The notes below the pieces were generated by a model that saw nothing but the letters and a program-made list of their open reading frames with translations, was not told the origin of the DNA and searched no databases. From Mycobacteroides sp. LB1 (lineage in GTDB: Bacteria > Actinomycetota > Actinomycetes > Mycobacteriales > Mycobacteriaceae), in contig NZ_JACCFF010000003.1 of the NCBI RefSeq assembly GCF_013449725.1, positions 186,001-250,000 of the forward strand: a stretch of 64,000 bases of DNA. The letters are read 5' to 3'. This document shows positions 35,291 to 43,849 of this stretch, piece by piece; position 1 is the stretch's first letter; the number at the start of each line of letters is the position of its first letter. A program made the translations under genes and the position numbers.

Positions 35291-36460
35291 CACGAGGCAG
35301 CCCACCGTCGCGGCGATCGACACGAGGGTGGCGTGTCGGTGCCATCCGGTGAACGAGCGTCCCGCGAAGTCCTGCATACCCATGCGGTTTGCCAGGTGCA
35401 GGTATCCCTGTTGCACGTGATCGGCCAGCGCCACCTGGTGCGCCTGAGACGAGGTAGAGAATTCGGGATCGTTGGTCAACCAAAGTTCGGTGCGCGCACG
35501 CGGATGGTCCAGGGGAGTCATGCCGACGAGCGTCAACGGCGTGCGTGAGCGCGCCGCAGAGGGGTCGGCCAGCTGAACCTTGGCCACGCTGATCAGATGA
35601 CGACGCCCCTGGTAGACGTACTGCTCGGTGCGTCGTGATCCCTTAGTGGCCTGCACAATCTGTGCGGCAGGCAGGACGCGCCCAAGGTGGCCGGCGAATG
35701 CCGGGTCGACGACCTGCAGTTGCAGGTCGCTGGGCACACGTGTGGTGGTGACCTGATGAGCCAGTGTTCCGAAGACCTGTGCCAGGTCAGCGCCATTGGC
35801 GCCGAGCAGGTCGAAGATCACCGGTGCCTTCGAAGGACGGGCCACCCGGGCGAATTCCTGGAACGAGGAGAGCGCGCATCCGCTCACCGACTCCAGCGGG
35901 TAGTCATCGGGGATGGACGTCTTGGTCTTCTTCGCCGCGGATTCCAACCAGGGCTGCGATAGGTGCAACCGCCAGCTCACCGGCACCGCGAAACCGTCTG
36001 CCGCGAGCCAGACACTGAGGGCCAGTTGTCCGTTAACCGCACGCCCTGCGCGGGGGCAGTAGCGTCGGTCCACGCCCACGGAGTGCACGCCTGCCTTGGG
36101 GATCAGCATCGGGGTCACCACCCACGCGGCTGCGTGGTACGCGCTGGTGAGGTAGGCGGTGAGGTCCCGGCGCACCGCCCACCAGTCCCAGGTGGAGCTG
36201 TTCACGAAGTGATGCAGGTTCTGCTCACTCACTTCTTTACCCATCGAGGCCGCCATGTTCCGGGCGGACTTTCGGCCGCGCACGTTCAGCAGGCCGGTGA
36301 CGTAGTCCTCGCCCTTGGCACGCTGATCGCAGCGCGGCAGTGATCGCAGCACGTCGGGGCAAACCTGCGCGGCCACGGAGGCCATGGCGTCTACGGAACT
36401 GACGCGGGGACGCGTATCGAACAGTTCGGTCGCGGCCTGTGCCTTGGTCGCAGATGTCAT
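35186..36460 (-). CDS. IS701-family transposase-like protein with degenerate catalytic residues
   Basis: A 424-residue protein of the IS701/DDE_5 superfamily. Recognisable blocks are QRAKGEDYVTGLLNVRGRKS, HHFVNSSTWDW, HSVGVDRRYCPRAGRAVNGQ, VSWRLHLSQPW and the C-terminal FTGWHRHATLV. The family's first catalytic stretch, which I recall as VDDTGFPKKG, reads VVTPMLIPKAG here, so the Asp pair is lost. The usual IEE near the end aligns with VQQ, losing the Glu. The second Asp (IFDLLGAN) remains. I found no terminal inverted repeats or target duplication. It is probably not a mobile element but a domesticated DNA-binding protein. Confidence 0.75.
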   Translation of the reverse strand: MTSATKAQAATELFDTRPRVSSVDAMASVAAQVCPDVLRSLPRCDQRAKGEDYVTGLLNVRGRKSARNMAASMGKEVSEQNLHHFVNSSTWDWWAVRRDLTAYLTSAYHAAAWVVTPMLIPKAGVHSVGVDRRYCPRAGRAVNGQLALSVWLAADGFAVPVSWRLHLSQPWLESAAKKTKTSIPDDYPLESVSGCALSSFQEFARVARPSKAPVIFDLLGANGADLAQVFGTLAHQVTTTRVPSDLQLQVVDPAFAGHLGRVLPAAQIVQATKGSRRTEQYVYQGRRHLISVAKVQLADPSAARSRTPLTLVGMTPLDHPRARTELWLTNDPEFSTSSQAHQVALADHVQQGYLHLANRMGMQDFAGRSFTGWHRHATLVSIAATVGCLVSPGLAGEQRAAHFPQLDGELRVQEPLGILPPTTK

Positions 36461-36774
36461 GTCTCTCGCACCTCAATGAGTTAGCGGATGTTCGATGTCG
36501 ACCCCAAGGATGGGCGAGACTCGCGCATTGGGCTAGGTATTGGCACCACACAAGTGACGGACTATGCGTGTGCCCCGCTACACCAATCGTGGTGGCTCAA
36601 TGCAAGATGTCCGATGGGTGAACAACGCTGTGACCTGCCCATCGTTGTGCGCAGCCTGAGTGTGTAGGTGGCGCAATGGGGTGCCCAGGGTGCCAACTTG
36701 ACGGATTGTCTCCGAACTGACGAACTGAATTCGCGATTGTTTGGCGTGCGAGGCCGTATCCCGAAGATAGAGAG
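36461..36774. promoter_or_regulatory. 314-base divergent control region
   Basis: The gap between the transposase-like gene (start 36460) and the esterase that begins the right operon (start 36775). No gene or RNA is recognised inside. The right half contains the ACTTGACGG/ACTGACG repeats and the RBS AGAGAGG just before the GTG at 36775. The left half shows no clear palindrome. It probably carries divergent promoters for both operons. Confidence 0.5.
36694..36723 (+). promoter_or_regulatory. Imperfect repeats matching the left-operon direct repeats
   Basis: CAACTTGACGGATT at 36694-36707 shares the core ACTTGACGGA with both repeats at 26574-26608. A weaker second copy, GAACTGACGAAC, follows at about 36714-36725; the offset is 19-20 bp depending on alignment. 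It lies 52-81 bases upstream of the right operon. A common activator site for both operons is inferred. Confidence 0.4.
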
Positions 36775-38400
36775 GTGATCACCCGGCGAGTGTTGCTAGG
36801 AACAACCGTGGCATTGGCTGGCTCGGCGGTACTCGCCGGCTGCGGATCACCGGCCCGCGCGGCTGACCCGCAAGTGACCGTTACCGGGGGCGCGATCCGC
36901 GGGGAAGCCGCCGGAAAGGTGCATGTGTTCCGCGGCATCCCCTATGCGCAGCCGCCGACCGGGGAGAATCGATTCCGGTCCCCGCGCCCGGTGGCTCCGT
37001 GGCGAGACACATTGAACACCAACAAATTTGGATCTGAATTCATTCAGCCAGCCGGTGGCGACCCGGTGCGCCAGGAGGACGCGTTGTATGCCAACGTGTG
37101 GACGCCGTCGATCGACGGCGCAGCGTTGCTGCCCGTGATCGTCTATATCCACGGCGGCGGCTGGGCTCGCGGAGCGGGCAGTCTTCCCGTCTACGACGGC
37201 GCCGCGCTCGCAGAGCGTGCCGGTGCCGTTGTGGTCAACTTCAACTACCGGCTCGGCGCCTTTGGCTTCTGTGGTCATCCCGCTCTCGAGGACCCCGACA
37301 CCGGTCTGCACACCAACTGGGGTCTGCAGGACCAAATCGCCCTATTGCGCTGGGTTAGCGACAATGCCAAGGCGTTTGGCGGCGACCCGGGGAACATCAC
37401 GCTCATCGGGACCTCGGCCGGCGGAGCCAGCACCTGGCAGTTGTCCGTGCATCCGCAGACGCGGCCGCTGTTGCGCCGGATAGTCAGCATCAGCCCGGCA
37501 CATGTCTGGAGCCCGTATCTGAGCTTGACGCCAGATGACGCCACCGATGTGTTCGATGCCCTGGCCGTAGCCCAGGGGGTGCCGGTGAAGAATCTGAAAG
37601 ACGTACCGGCGGACCGGATACGTGACTGGTGGGTCGCACAGTTCGCCCTGCCGAGGTCGCAGCGCGTGGTCAAAAGCGGACGCCAGTATCGCGGGCCGGT
37701 CCTCGATCCGGTGCTGCTTCCGGCCTTCGACGTCAATCAACCGATGCCCGACATCCCGGCCATCTCCATCTACACCAGTACGGAGGGATCGTTCTTCACC
37801 GGTCCCAAGGCGCCCGACCCGCAACCGCAGCCCACGGATGCCGCCTCACTCCGGGCATCCTTCCGTGACATCCTCGAACAGGGGGCGTCATCCCTATCCG
37901 AGGTAACGGTCACTGATGCCGTGGCCGCGTATACGGATTCGGCGAAACAAGACGGCCGGTCGACAGATCCCTTGTCGCTATGGACCGAACTGTGGGGCGA
38001 CGCTTTGATTCGTTACGACGTCCTCGCGTTCACGCGCCGCGCAGCAGTTGAGCGGCGTGCACCGCTCTATCTGATGGAGTACGCGCACCCGGTGCGGCCA
38101 CCGTACTTCGGTGTGCCACATGAGTCGACGTCACCTTTCCTCTTCGGCACCTACGCGCATCCGACCAACGTGGCCAAGTTCGGCGACGGGCCGAAGGAGC
38201 GCGAAACCTCGGCGGCATTCATGGACCTAGTGGCCGAGTTCGCCCACGGCCGAGCACCGGGCAGCCCGCGACTACCCCGGTGGGATCCTGTCGGGCCCGA
38301 TCTGCGGCAGCTGGTCTTGCGTGACGGCGCCGGAACCATAACCACTCCTACTAAGGCCAGACAACTGGACGTTTTCGACGCAGTCCAGTGGGGCAAGTGA
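36775..38400 (+). CDS. Type B carboxylesterase, predicted lipoprotein
   Basis: A 541-residue carboxylesterase/lipase. The N-terminus ITRRVLLGTTVALAGSAVLAGCGS has twin arginines and a lipobox, so export (possibly Tat) and lipid anchoring are likely. Esterase motifs are VFRGIPYAQPPTGENRF, VIVYIHGGGWARGAGS (oxyanion hole) and the nucleophile elbow GTSAGGAS. The elbow usually reads GESAGA, so Glu is replaced by Thr. A catalytic His lies in GVPHESTSPFLFG. It opens the right operon. A role in releasing or cleaving the pathway product outside the cell is possible; the family alone does not tell the substrate. Confidence 0.87.
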   Translation: MITRRVLLGTTVALAGSAVLAGCGSPARAADPQVTVTGGAIRGEAAGKVHVFRGIPYAQPPTGENRFRSPRPVAPWRDTLNTNKFGSEFIQPAGGDPVRQEDALYANVWTPSIDGAALLPVIVYIHGGGWARGAGSLPVYDGAALAERAGAVVVNFNYRLGAFGFCGHPALEDPDTGLHTNWGLQDQIALLRWVSDNAKAFGGDPGNITLIGTSAGGASTWQLSVHPQTRPLLRRIVSISPAHVWSPYLSLTPDDATDVFDALAVAQGVPVKNLKDVPADRIRDWWVAQFALPRSQRVVKSGRQYRGPVLDPVLLPAFDVNQPMPDIPAISIYTSTEGSFFTGPKAPDPQPQPTDAASLRASFRDILEQGASSLSEVTVTDAVAAYTDSAKQDGRSTDPLSLWTELWGDALIRYDVLAFTRRAAVERRAPLYLMEYAHPVRPPYFGVPHESTSPFLFGTYAHPTNVAKFGDGPKERETSAAFMDLVAEFAHGRAPGSPRLPRWDPVGPDLRQLVLRDGAGTITTPTKARQLDVFDAVQWGK

Positions 38401-38431
38401 ATCAGATGTCAAACGAATGGAGTTCACCGAA

Positions 38432-39604
38432 ATGACAGCGTCCGCTTCCACTCTCCTGCTCGACACTAGAAATGCTGTGCAACAGCCGAACTGGGAGAAC
38501 GACGTCCACTTGGAACGTGTGCGCTCCGAACTCAGCGAGCTCCCGGCGCTCATCGGCGCCGACGAGATTCGGACACTACGCACGCTGTTGAGCACGGTCG
38601 CGCAGGCCCGGGCCACCATCATCCAGGCGGGCGATTGCGCGGAGGATCCGCAGGAGTCGACGGACGTCCACGTCGCCCGCAAGGTGGCGCTGCTCAACGT
38701 GCTGGCCGGGACCATGCGGATGAAGACCCATCGACCGGTGCTTCGCGTTGGACGCATCGGCGGCCAGTACGCCAAGCCAAGGTCCAAGCCCACCGAGATG
38801 GTCGACGGTGTTGAATTACCCTCTTTTCGTGGCCATCTCGTGAACGGGCCGCAGCCGCATCCGGTACACCGGCGCGCCAACCCGGATCGGATGCTCGCCG
38901 GCTACTGGGCGGCGAACCGGGTGATGGGACACCTCGGCTGGCGAGTGCCCTCGTCACTGTCGGTGATCGAACCACCGGTATGGACATCGCACGAGGCATT
39001 GTTGCTCGACTACGAGGTGCCACAGCTGCGCCGTGATGGTGAGGGCCGCATGGTGTTGACCTCCACGCATTGGCCATGGATCGGAGACCGCACCCGTCAG
39101 CTGGACGGCCCGCATGTCGATTTGTTCTCTCGTATCGCCAATCCGGTTGCCTGCAAGGTGGGCCCGTCGATGACCAGTGATGAACTGCTGGCCCTCTGCG
39201 ACAAGCTCGATCCCGAACATGAGAGTGGTCGGCTGACGCTGATCGCTCGGCAGGGCGCATCGAAGGTGCGCTCGGCTCTGCCCGAATTGGTGGCGGCAGT
39301 GCGAGATTCCGGACATCCGGTGATCTGGCTGTGCGACCCGCTGCACGCCAATACCGTGTCCACGGACTCGGGGTACAAGACGCGCCACGTCCAGACGGCC
39401 ATCGACGAGGTGCGCGGATTCCGTGAGGTGCTCGCCGAGGCGGGGGTGCATGCCGGCGGCTTGCACCTGGAGACGACCCCCGATGATGTAACCGAATGCG
39501 TTTTCGATGACTCGCTGAACCACGAAGTGGGCCAGCGGTACTCCACGCTGTGCGATCCGCGACTCAACACCGAGCAGGCCGCCGAAGTGGTGTCGGCATG
39601 GTAG
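38432..39604 (+). CDS. phzC: Class II DAHP synthase, pathway-specific (PhzC-type)
   Basis: The enzyme condenses erythrose-4-phosphate and PEP, the first step toward chorismate. Its 390 residues show class II signatures: IIQAGDCAEDPQES, RVGRIGGQYAKPRSKPTE, STHWPWIGDRTRQLDGPHV, CKVGPSM and HLETTPDDVTEC. It is shorter than the ~460-residue housekeeping AroG of mycobacteria, lacking the N-terminal regulatory extension. It is thus probably free of aromatic-amino-acid feedback, as is usual for such cluster-borne copies. The ATG at 38432 is preferred because GGAG lies 9 bases upstream. Its TAG overlaps the start of the dehydrogenase gene. Confidence 0.9.
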   Translation: MTASASTLLLDTRNAVQQPNWENDVHLERVRSELSELPALIGADEIRTLRTLLSTVAQARATIIQAGDCAEDPQESTDVHVARKVALLNVLAGTMRMKTHRPVLRVGRIGGQYAKPRSKPTEMVDGVELPSFRGHLVNGPQPHPVHRRANPDRMLAGYWAANRVMGHLGWRVPSSLSVIEPPVWTSHEALLLDYEVPQLRRDGEGRMVLTSTHWPWIGDRTRQLDGPHVDLFSRIANPVACKVGPSMTSDELLALCDKLDPEHESGRLTLIARQGASKVRSALPELVAAVRDSGHPVIWLCDPLHANTVSTDSGYKTRHVQTAIDEVRGFREVLAEAGVHAGGLHLETTPDDVTECVFDDSLNHEVGQRYSTLCDPRLNTEQAAEVVSAW

Positions 39605-40356
39605 CGGTGGTCACCGGCGCGGGAGGGGGCGTCGGTTCGCGAGTGGCGATCACGCTGGCCCGACGGGACGAGCGAGTAGTCGCGGTGGATGTCGATGAGG
39701 TCGCCATCAAACAACTCATCGAGTACGCCGCCGATGAGGGCCTGGATATCATCGGGCAAGTTCTCGATATCACCGATGACACCGCGGTGGCCGTGGGGGT
39801 CGCGGATATCGAGTCCCGCATCGGACCGATCACGTCTCTGGTGAACGGCGCGGGTGTGTTGAGAACCGGTGCGGCGGTGGAGTTCTCCGATGCCGACTGG
39901 GCACTAACCTTTGGCGTCAACGTGCGTGCGCCATTCGTGCTGAGCCGCGAGGTGGCGCGACACATGATTTCGCGACGTGCAGGGTCAATCGTGACGGTCG
40001 CTTCCAATGCGGCGTTGGTGGCGCGCAAGGGTATGGCCGCCTATTCCGCGTCCAAAGCGGCCGCCGACGCCTTCACCAAGAGCCTGGGGCTGGAGCTCGC
40101 CGAGTACGGAATTCGTTGTAACGTCGTCGCCCCCGGCTCCACCGACACGCCGATGCTGCGCGCCATGCTCGGGGATTCCTCCGACTCCGGATTGGTTGCC
40201 GGAAGTCTTGGTGACTTCAAGCCTGGCATCCCTTTGGGGCGCGTGGCCCAACCGCAACACATTGCCGATGCCGTGGCCTTCCTGCTTTCCGACCAAGCCG
40301 CCCACATCACCATGCACACGCTGGTGGTCGACGGCGGCGCGACGCTAGGGGTTTGA
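39598..40356 (+). CDS. EntA-like short-chain dehydrogenase (dihydrohydroxyanthranilate dehydrogenase)
   Basis: A 252-residue SDR. The NAD-binding [12 protein letters not shown] lies at the N-terminus, NGAG is the structural motif, and the catalytic site [20 protein letters not shown] (Ser, Tyr-x3-Lys) closely resembles that of EntA, the 2,3-dihydro-2,3-dihydroxybenzoate dehydrogenase. In a cluster with PhzE and PhzD the substrate should be trans-2,3-dihydro-3-hydroxyanthranilate (DHHA), giving 3-hydroxyanthranilate and NADH. The start overlaps the DAHP synthase stop. This step diverts the route away from phenazines, where PhzF would act instead. Confidence 0.85.
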   Translation: MVAVVTGAGGGVGSRVAITLARRDERVVAVDVDEVAIKQLIEYAADEGLDIIGQVLDITDDTAVAVGVADIESRIGPITSLVNGAGVLRTGAAVEFSDADWALTFGVNVRAPFVLSREVARHMISRRAGSIVTVASNAALVARKGMAAYSASKAAADAFTKSLGLELAEYGIRCNVVAPGSTDTPMLRAMLGDSSDSGLVAGSLGDFKPGIPLGRVAQPQHIADAVAFLLSDQAAHITMHTLVVDGGATLGV

Positions 40357-40359
40357 TCA

Positions 40360-40995
40360 ATGACAACTGTTGAACGCGGTATCCCCATCATCGCCGAATA
40401 TGACCTACCCACCGCTGACCTGTTGCCCGCCAACACGGCGACATGGCAGATCGACCCGGCACGGGCCGTGCTGCTCATTCACGATATGCAGCGTTACTTC
40501 CTTGCCCCGCTGCCGGTTTCGTTGCGCGCGCAGCTGGTCAGCAATGTTGCGGCTATTCGTGACCGCTGCGTGGCGGCAGATATCCCGATTGCCTACACCG
40601 CGCAGCCCGGCAGCATGACCGAGGAGCAGCGCGGCCTGCTGAAGGACTTCTGGGGCCCCGGGATGCGTGTAGACGAGGAACATCGCCAGATCGTCGATCC
40701 GATCGCACCCGAGCCGGGAGACTGGGTCTTCACAAAATGGCGGTACAGCGCCTTCCATCGTTCGGCGCTGCTTGAGCGGATGCACGCGGCAGGGCGGGAT
40801 CAGCTGGTGATCTGCGGGGTGTACGCGCACGTCGGCGTGCTGATGACTGCGGTGGATGCCTTCACCCAGGACATCGAGACCTTCCTGGTCGCTGATGCGG
40901 TCGCCGACTTCGACGACGAATCACATTGGCTGGCACTGGAATATGCGGCACGTCGGTGCGCCGTGCTGACCGTCACGGACGAGGTGCTGACATGA
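40360..40995 (+). CDS. phzD: PhzD-type isochorismatase
   Basis: The enzyme hydrolyses the enol ether of 2-amino-2-desoxyisochorismate (ADIC) to DHHA and pyruvate. Its 211 residues are strikingly similar to Pseudomonas PhzD from memory: [15 protein letters not shown] (Asp42), [36 protein letters not shown] (Lys126) and [17 protein letters not shown]. Size and catalytic residues are complete. There is no C-terminal aryl-carrier domain as in EntB, so it is a stand-alone metabolic enzyme. It overlaps phzE by 4 bases. Confidence 0.95.
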   Translation: MTTVERGIPIIAEYDLPTADLLPANTATWQIDPARAVLLIHDMQRYFLAPLPVSLRAQLVSNVAAIRDRCVAADIPIAYTAQPGSMTEEQRGLLKDFWGPGMRVDEEHRQIVDPIAPEPGDWVFTKWRYSAFHRSALLERMHAAGRDQLVICGVYAHVGVLMTAVDAFTQDIETFLVADAVADFDDESHWLALEYAARRCAVLTVTDEVLT

Positions 40996-42848
40996 GTGAT
41001 CTGCTCGGGCGCGTGCTGACCGGCGAGACCGGACCGTTCGCATTGCTGCACCGGCCGGAATCCGGCACGCCCGATACCGTTGACGTATTCACGGGTGAGG
41101 TGAGTTCCGTCGAACGGATCGCCGACCTGCCATTGCGTGACACGCGGGTTGGGCACGACCTGCTGGCGTTGGTGCCGTACCGGCAGATCGCTGAGCGGGG
41201 GTTCGTGGCACCCGATGACGGCGCTCCGCTGTTGGCGCTTGCGATTGAGCACCAGGAGCTCGTTCCGCTGTCCGAGGTGCTGGACCGTATCCCTGAGCAC
41301 CCGGTGGTGGTGGGTCACAGCGATTTCGATATCGACGACGAGGAGTACGCGCGCCTTGCATTGGGGATCATCACCGAGGAGATCGGCCAGGGCGCCGGAG
41401 CCAACTTCGTGCTCAAGCGAAATCTGCTCGTCCAGCTGCACGACTACTCGATCAACACCGCACTGACCCTGTTTCGCCGGTTGTTGGAGCGGGAGAAGGG
41501 GGCGTACTGGACGTTTTTGGTGAGCACCGGGGAGCAGGTATTCATCGGCGCCACCCCCGAACGTCATATCAGCGTGCAGGATTCGTTGGCGGTGATGAAC
41601 CCGATCAGCGGGACCTATCGGTACGACGCCAACGGCCCGAACCTGGATGCGGTCATGGAGTTTCTTGCCGACACCAAAGAATCCGATGAGCTGTACATGG
41701 TGGTCGACGAAGAGCTGAAGATGATGGCTCGTATCTGCCCGGACGGCGGGCAGGTGCAGGGACCGTATCTCAAGGAAATGGCGCGGCTCGCGCATACCGA
41801 GTACCTGATTTCCGGTGTGACGAATCGAGATCCGCGCGAGGTCCTGGCTGAGACGATGTTCGCGCCTACTGTGACCGGGAGCCCGTTGGAGAATGCCTGC
41901 CGCGTTATCCAACGATACGAACCCAATGGCCGCCGATACTACAGCGGAGTCGCCGCGCTGATCAGTACGGACGACGCCGGTGTGCGGCAATTGGATTCGG
42001 CGATCCTGATCCGTACCGCTGAGATTTCCCCGGACGGAGCGCTCACGGCCGGCACCGGAGCCACCATCGTTCGGCACTCCAATCCGGCAAGTGAGGCCGC
42101 CGAAACCCGCAGCAAGGCAGCGGGGTTGCTCTCCGCGCTGACGACCCGGCGTGAACTCCGCAGCCATCCCCGTGTGACGGAGGCTCTCGCCAGCCGCAAT
42201 ACCGGGATCGGAGCGTTCTGGCTGGGACATGGCTCTCTCGAAACTGCCACCAGTCTCGTCGGGCGGACCGCGCTGGTCGTCGACGCGGAGGACACGTTCA
42301 CCTCGATGATCGGATTGCAGCTGCGGGCCTTGGGATTAGAGGTGGAAATCCGTCGTTTCGATGATGACATCGATCCCGGGACGCATGACATCTTGGTGCT
42401 CGGCCCCGGTCCGGGTGATCCGACGGCGATCGATGTTCCGAAGATTGCCACCCTGACCGCGTTGACGAAGACAGCTCTCATGCGGCGCATTCCGTTCCTG
42501 TCGATCTGCCTGAGCCATCAGGTGCTATGCCGTCAGCTCGGCCTGCCTGTTCAGCGCAGGCAGCAGCCGAATCAGGGAGTGCAGCGGCAGATCAACCTAT
42601 TCGGAGTCGACCGGCATGTCGGGTTCTACAACACCTTTGCGGCGGTGACGGGCGGTGAGTGGACGGATACCCCGGCGGGCCGGGTGCAGATCAGCTCTGA
42701 TCCGCTTACGGGTGAGGTTCATGCCTTGCGGGCCAAGCGTTTCGCATCCATTCAGTTCCACGCCGAGTCCATCCTCACTCGGGATGGTGTGGGGATCTTC
42801 AGTGAACTGCTGACTCCGTTGGCGACGGGGGTTCCGGTACTAGCATGA
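40992..42848 (+). CDS. phzE: ADIC synthase (anthranilate-synthase-like)
   Basis: The enzyme converts chorismate and glutamine-derived ammonia to ADIC. Its 618 residues match the ~630 of PhzE. The chorismate-binding domain covers about residues 1-400 ([55 protein letters not shown]). A fused glutamine amidotransferase follows, with nucleophile Cys506 in [11 protein letters not shown] and His590/Glu592 in FHAES. Like PhzE, and unlike TrpE, it should release ADIC rather than anthranilate. Start ATG overlaps the phzD stop, and its own stop overlaps the amidohydrolase start. Confidence 0.95.
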   Translation: MSDLLGRVLTGETGPFALLHRPESGTPDTVDVFTGEVSSVERIADLPLRDTRVGHDLLALVPYRQIAERGFVAPDDGAPLLALAIEHQELVPLSEVLDRIPEHPVVVGHSDFDIDDEEYARLALGIITEEIGQGAGANFVLKRNLLVQLHDYSINTALTLFRRLLEREKGAYWTFLVSTGEQVFIGATPERHISVQDSLAVMNPISGTYRYDANGPNLDAVMEFLADTKESDELYMVVDEELKMMARICPDGGQVQGPYLKEMARLAHTEYLISGVTNRDPREVLAETMFAPTVTGSPLENACRVIQRYEPNGRRYYSGVAALISTDDAGVRQLDSAILIRTAEISPDGALTAGTGATIVRHSNPASEAAETRSKAAGLLSALTTRRELRSHPRVTEALASRNTGIGAFWLGHGSLETATSLVGRTALVVDAEDTFTSMIGLQLRALGLEVEIRRFDDDIDPGTHDILVLGPGPGDPTAIDVPKIATLTALTKTALMRRIPFLSICLSHQVLCRQLGLPVQRRQQPNQGVQRQINLFGVDRHVGFYNTFAAVTGGEWTDTPAGRVQISSDPLTGEVHALRAKRFASIQFHAESILTRDGVGIFSELLTPLATGVPVLA

Positions 42849-43801
42849 CGAGTGTGCGCATCGACATTCACGCTCACCTGTGGTCGGACGATTACCTCTC
42901 GCTGCTCGACGGGTACGGGCGGTCCGGTACCGATGTCCATCGCGGTCTTGGGGCTGGGGCAGCGAGGGCTGACCTTGACGGCCGTTTCGCGTTGATGGAT
43001 GAGGCAGGTGTCGACCTGCAGATCCTTTCCGCGACACCGGCATCACCGCACTTCGAGGACGAGTCCGTCGCTGTGGACAGCGCGCGGTTTGTCAACGACG
43101 AGTACGCGAAGCTCGCGAGTGAGTATCCGGGGCGGTTCAGGGCGTTTGCGTCGTTACCCCTGCCCCACGTTCCGGCCGCGGTGGAGGAGCTGGCCCGTGC
43201 GATCGACGATCTCGGCATGTACGGTGCGGCGATCACGACCTCGGTACTCGGGCGGTCCATCGCCGACCCGGTCTTTGATCCGTTGTATGAGGAGCTGAAT
43301 CGCAGGGGAGCAATCCTTTTCGTGCATCCGGCGGGGTGCGGTGCGGGGTCCTCGCTGATCACCGACCACTCGCTCACCTGGTCCATCGGGGCGCCGATCG
43401 AGGACACCATTGCGATCATGCACCTAATCGTCGCGGGGATCCCATCGCGGTATCCGGATATGAAGATCGTGACGTGCCATTTGGGCGGGGCGTTACCCAT
43501 GGTGTTGGAGCGTGCAAACCGACAGGTCACCGAGTGGGAGGCGACGCATTGTCCGGAAGCACCCAAGGACGCTGCCCGCCGGATCTGGTACGACACGGTG
43601 GGGCATGACCACACGCCCGCCTTGCAGGCGGCTGTTGCCTCACTGGGTGCGGACCGGTTGGTGTTCGGGTCAGACTTCCCGTACCAAGGCGGTGCCCGGT
43701 ACGTCAGCTCCGCGACGTACATCCAGGAGGGCCTGTCGGCAGAGGATGCGTCGTTGATCCTGGATCGAAATGGGGCAGAGCTGTTGGGGCTGAACGGCTA
43801 A
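42845..43801 (+). CDS. ACMSD-family amidohydrolase, probable aromatic decarboxylase
   Basis: A 318-residue amidohydrolase-2 protein. The metal site is complete: IDIHAHLW (two His), FVHPAG, TCHLGGALP and GSDFPYQGG. The family includes aminocarboxymuconate semialdehyde decarboxylase and non-oxidative decarboxylases of hydroxybenzoates. In this operon it could decarboxylate 3-hydroxyanthranilate to 2-aminophenol, or a ring-opened derivative. There is no 3-hydroxyanthranilate dioxygenase nearby, so a kynurenine-type ACMSD role is unlikely. The start overlaps the phzE stop by 4 bases; it ends the right operon. Confidence 0.82.
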   Translation: MTSVRIDIHAHLWSDDYLSLLDGYGRSGTDVHRGLGAGAARADLDGRFALMDEAGVDLQILSATPASPHFEDESVAVDSARFVNDEYAKLASEYPGRFRAFASLPLPHVPAAVEELARAIDDLGMYGAAITTSVLGRSIADPVFDPLYEELNRRGAILFVHPAGCGAGSSLITDHSLTWSIGAPIEDTIAIMHLIVAGIPSRYPDMKIVTCHLGGALPMVLERANRQVTEWEATHCPEAPKDAARRIWYDTVGHDHTPALQAAVASLGADRLVFGSDFPYQGGARYVSSATYIQEGLSAEDASLILDRNGAELLGLNG

Positions 43802-43849
43802 CTGTTCGGGCCGGCGATGTGTTTGGTTGTCGGTGGGCGCCGTTACCAT

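Larger units (their letters stand above)
26574..43801 (+). other. Putative diazo/3-hydroxyanthranilate-type biosynthetic gene cluster
   Basis: Two divergently flanked operons (26658-33310 and 36775-43801) with a GAF-PucR regulator and a transposase-like gene between. The right operon supplies 3-hydroxyanthranilate: DAHP synthase, PhzE, PhzD and an EntA-like dehydrogenase. The left operon holds a CreE/CreD-like nitrite-forming pair, an adenylating enzyme and a flavin hydroxylase. The phenazine genes phzF, phzA/B and phzG are absent. Boundaries are estimated from operon structure; the MFS and quinone-reductase genes may also belong. Confidence 0.65.

Noticed and set aside
35186..36460. Active IS701 insertion sequence
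   Set aside because: Key catalytic residues appear substituted and no terminal inverted repeats or target duplications were found around the gene.
36775..43801. Complete phenazine biosynthesis cluster
   Set aside because: phzF, phzA/B and phzG are missing and an EntA-like dehydrogenase takes the place of the isomerase, so the route should end at 3-hydroxyanthranilate.
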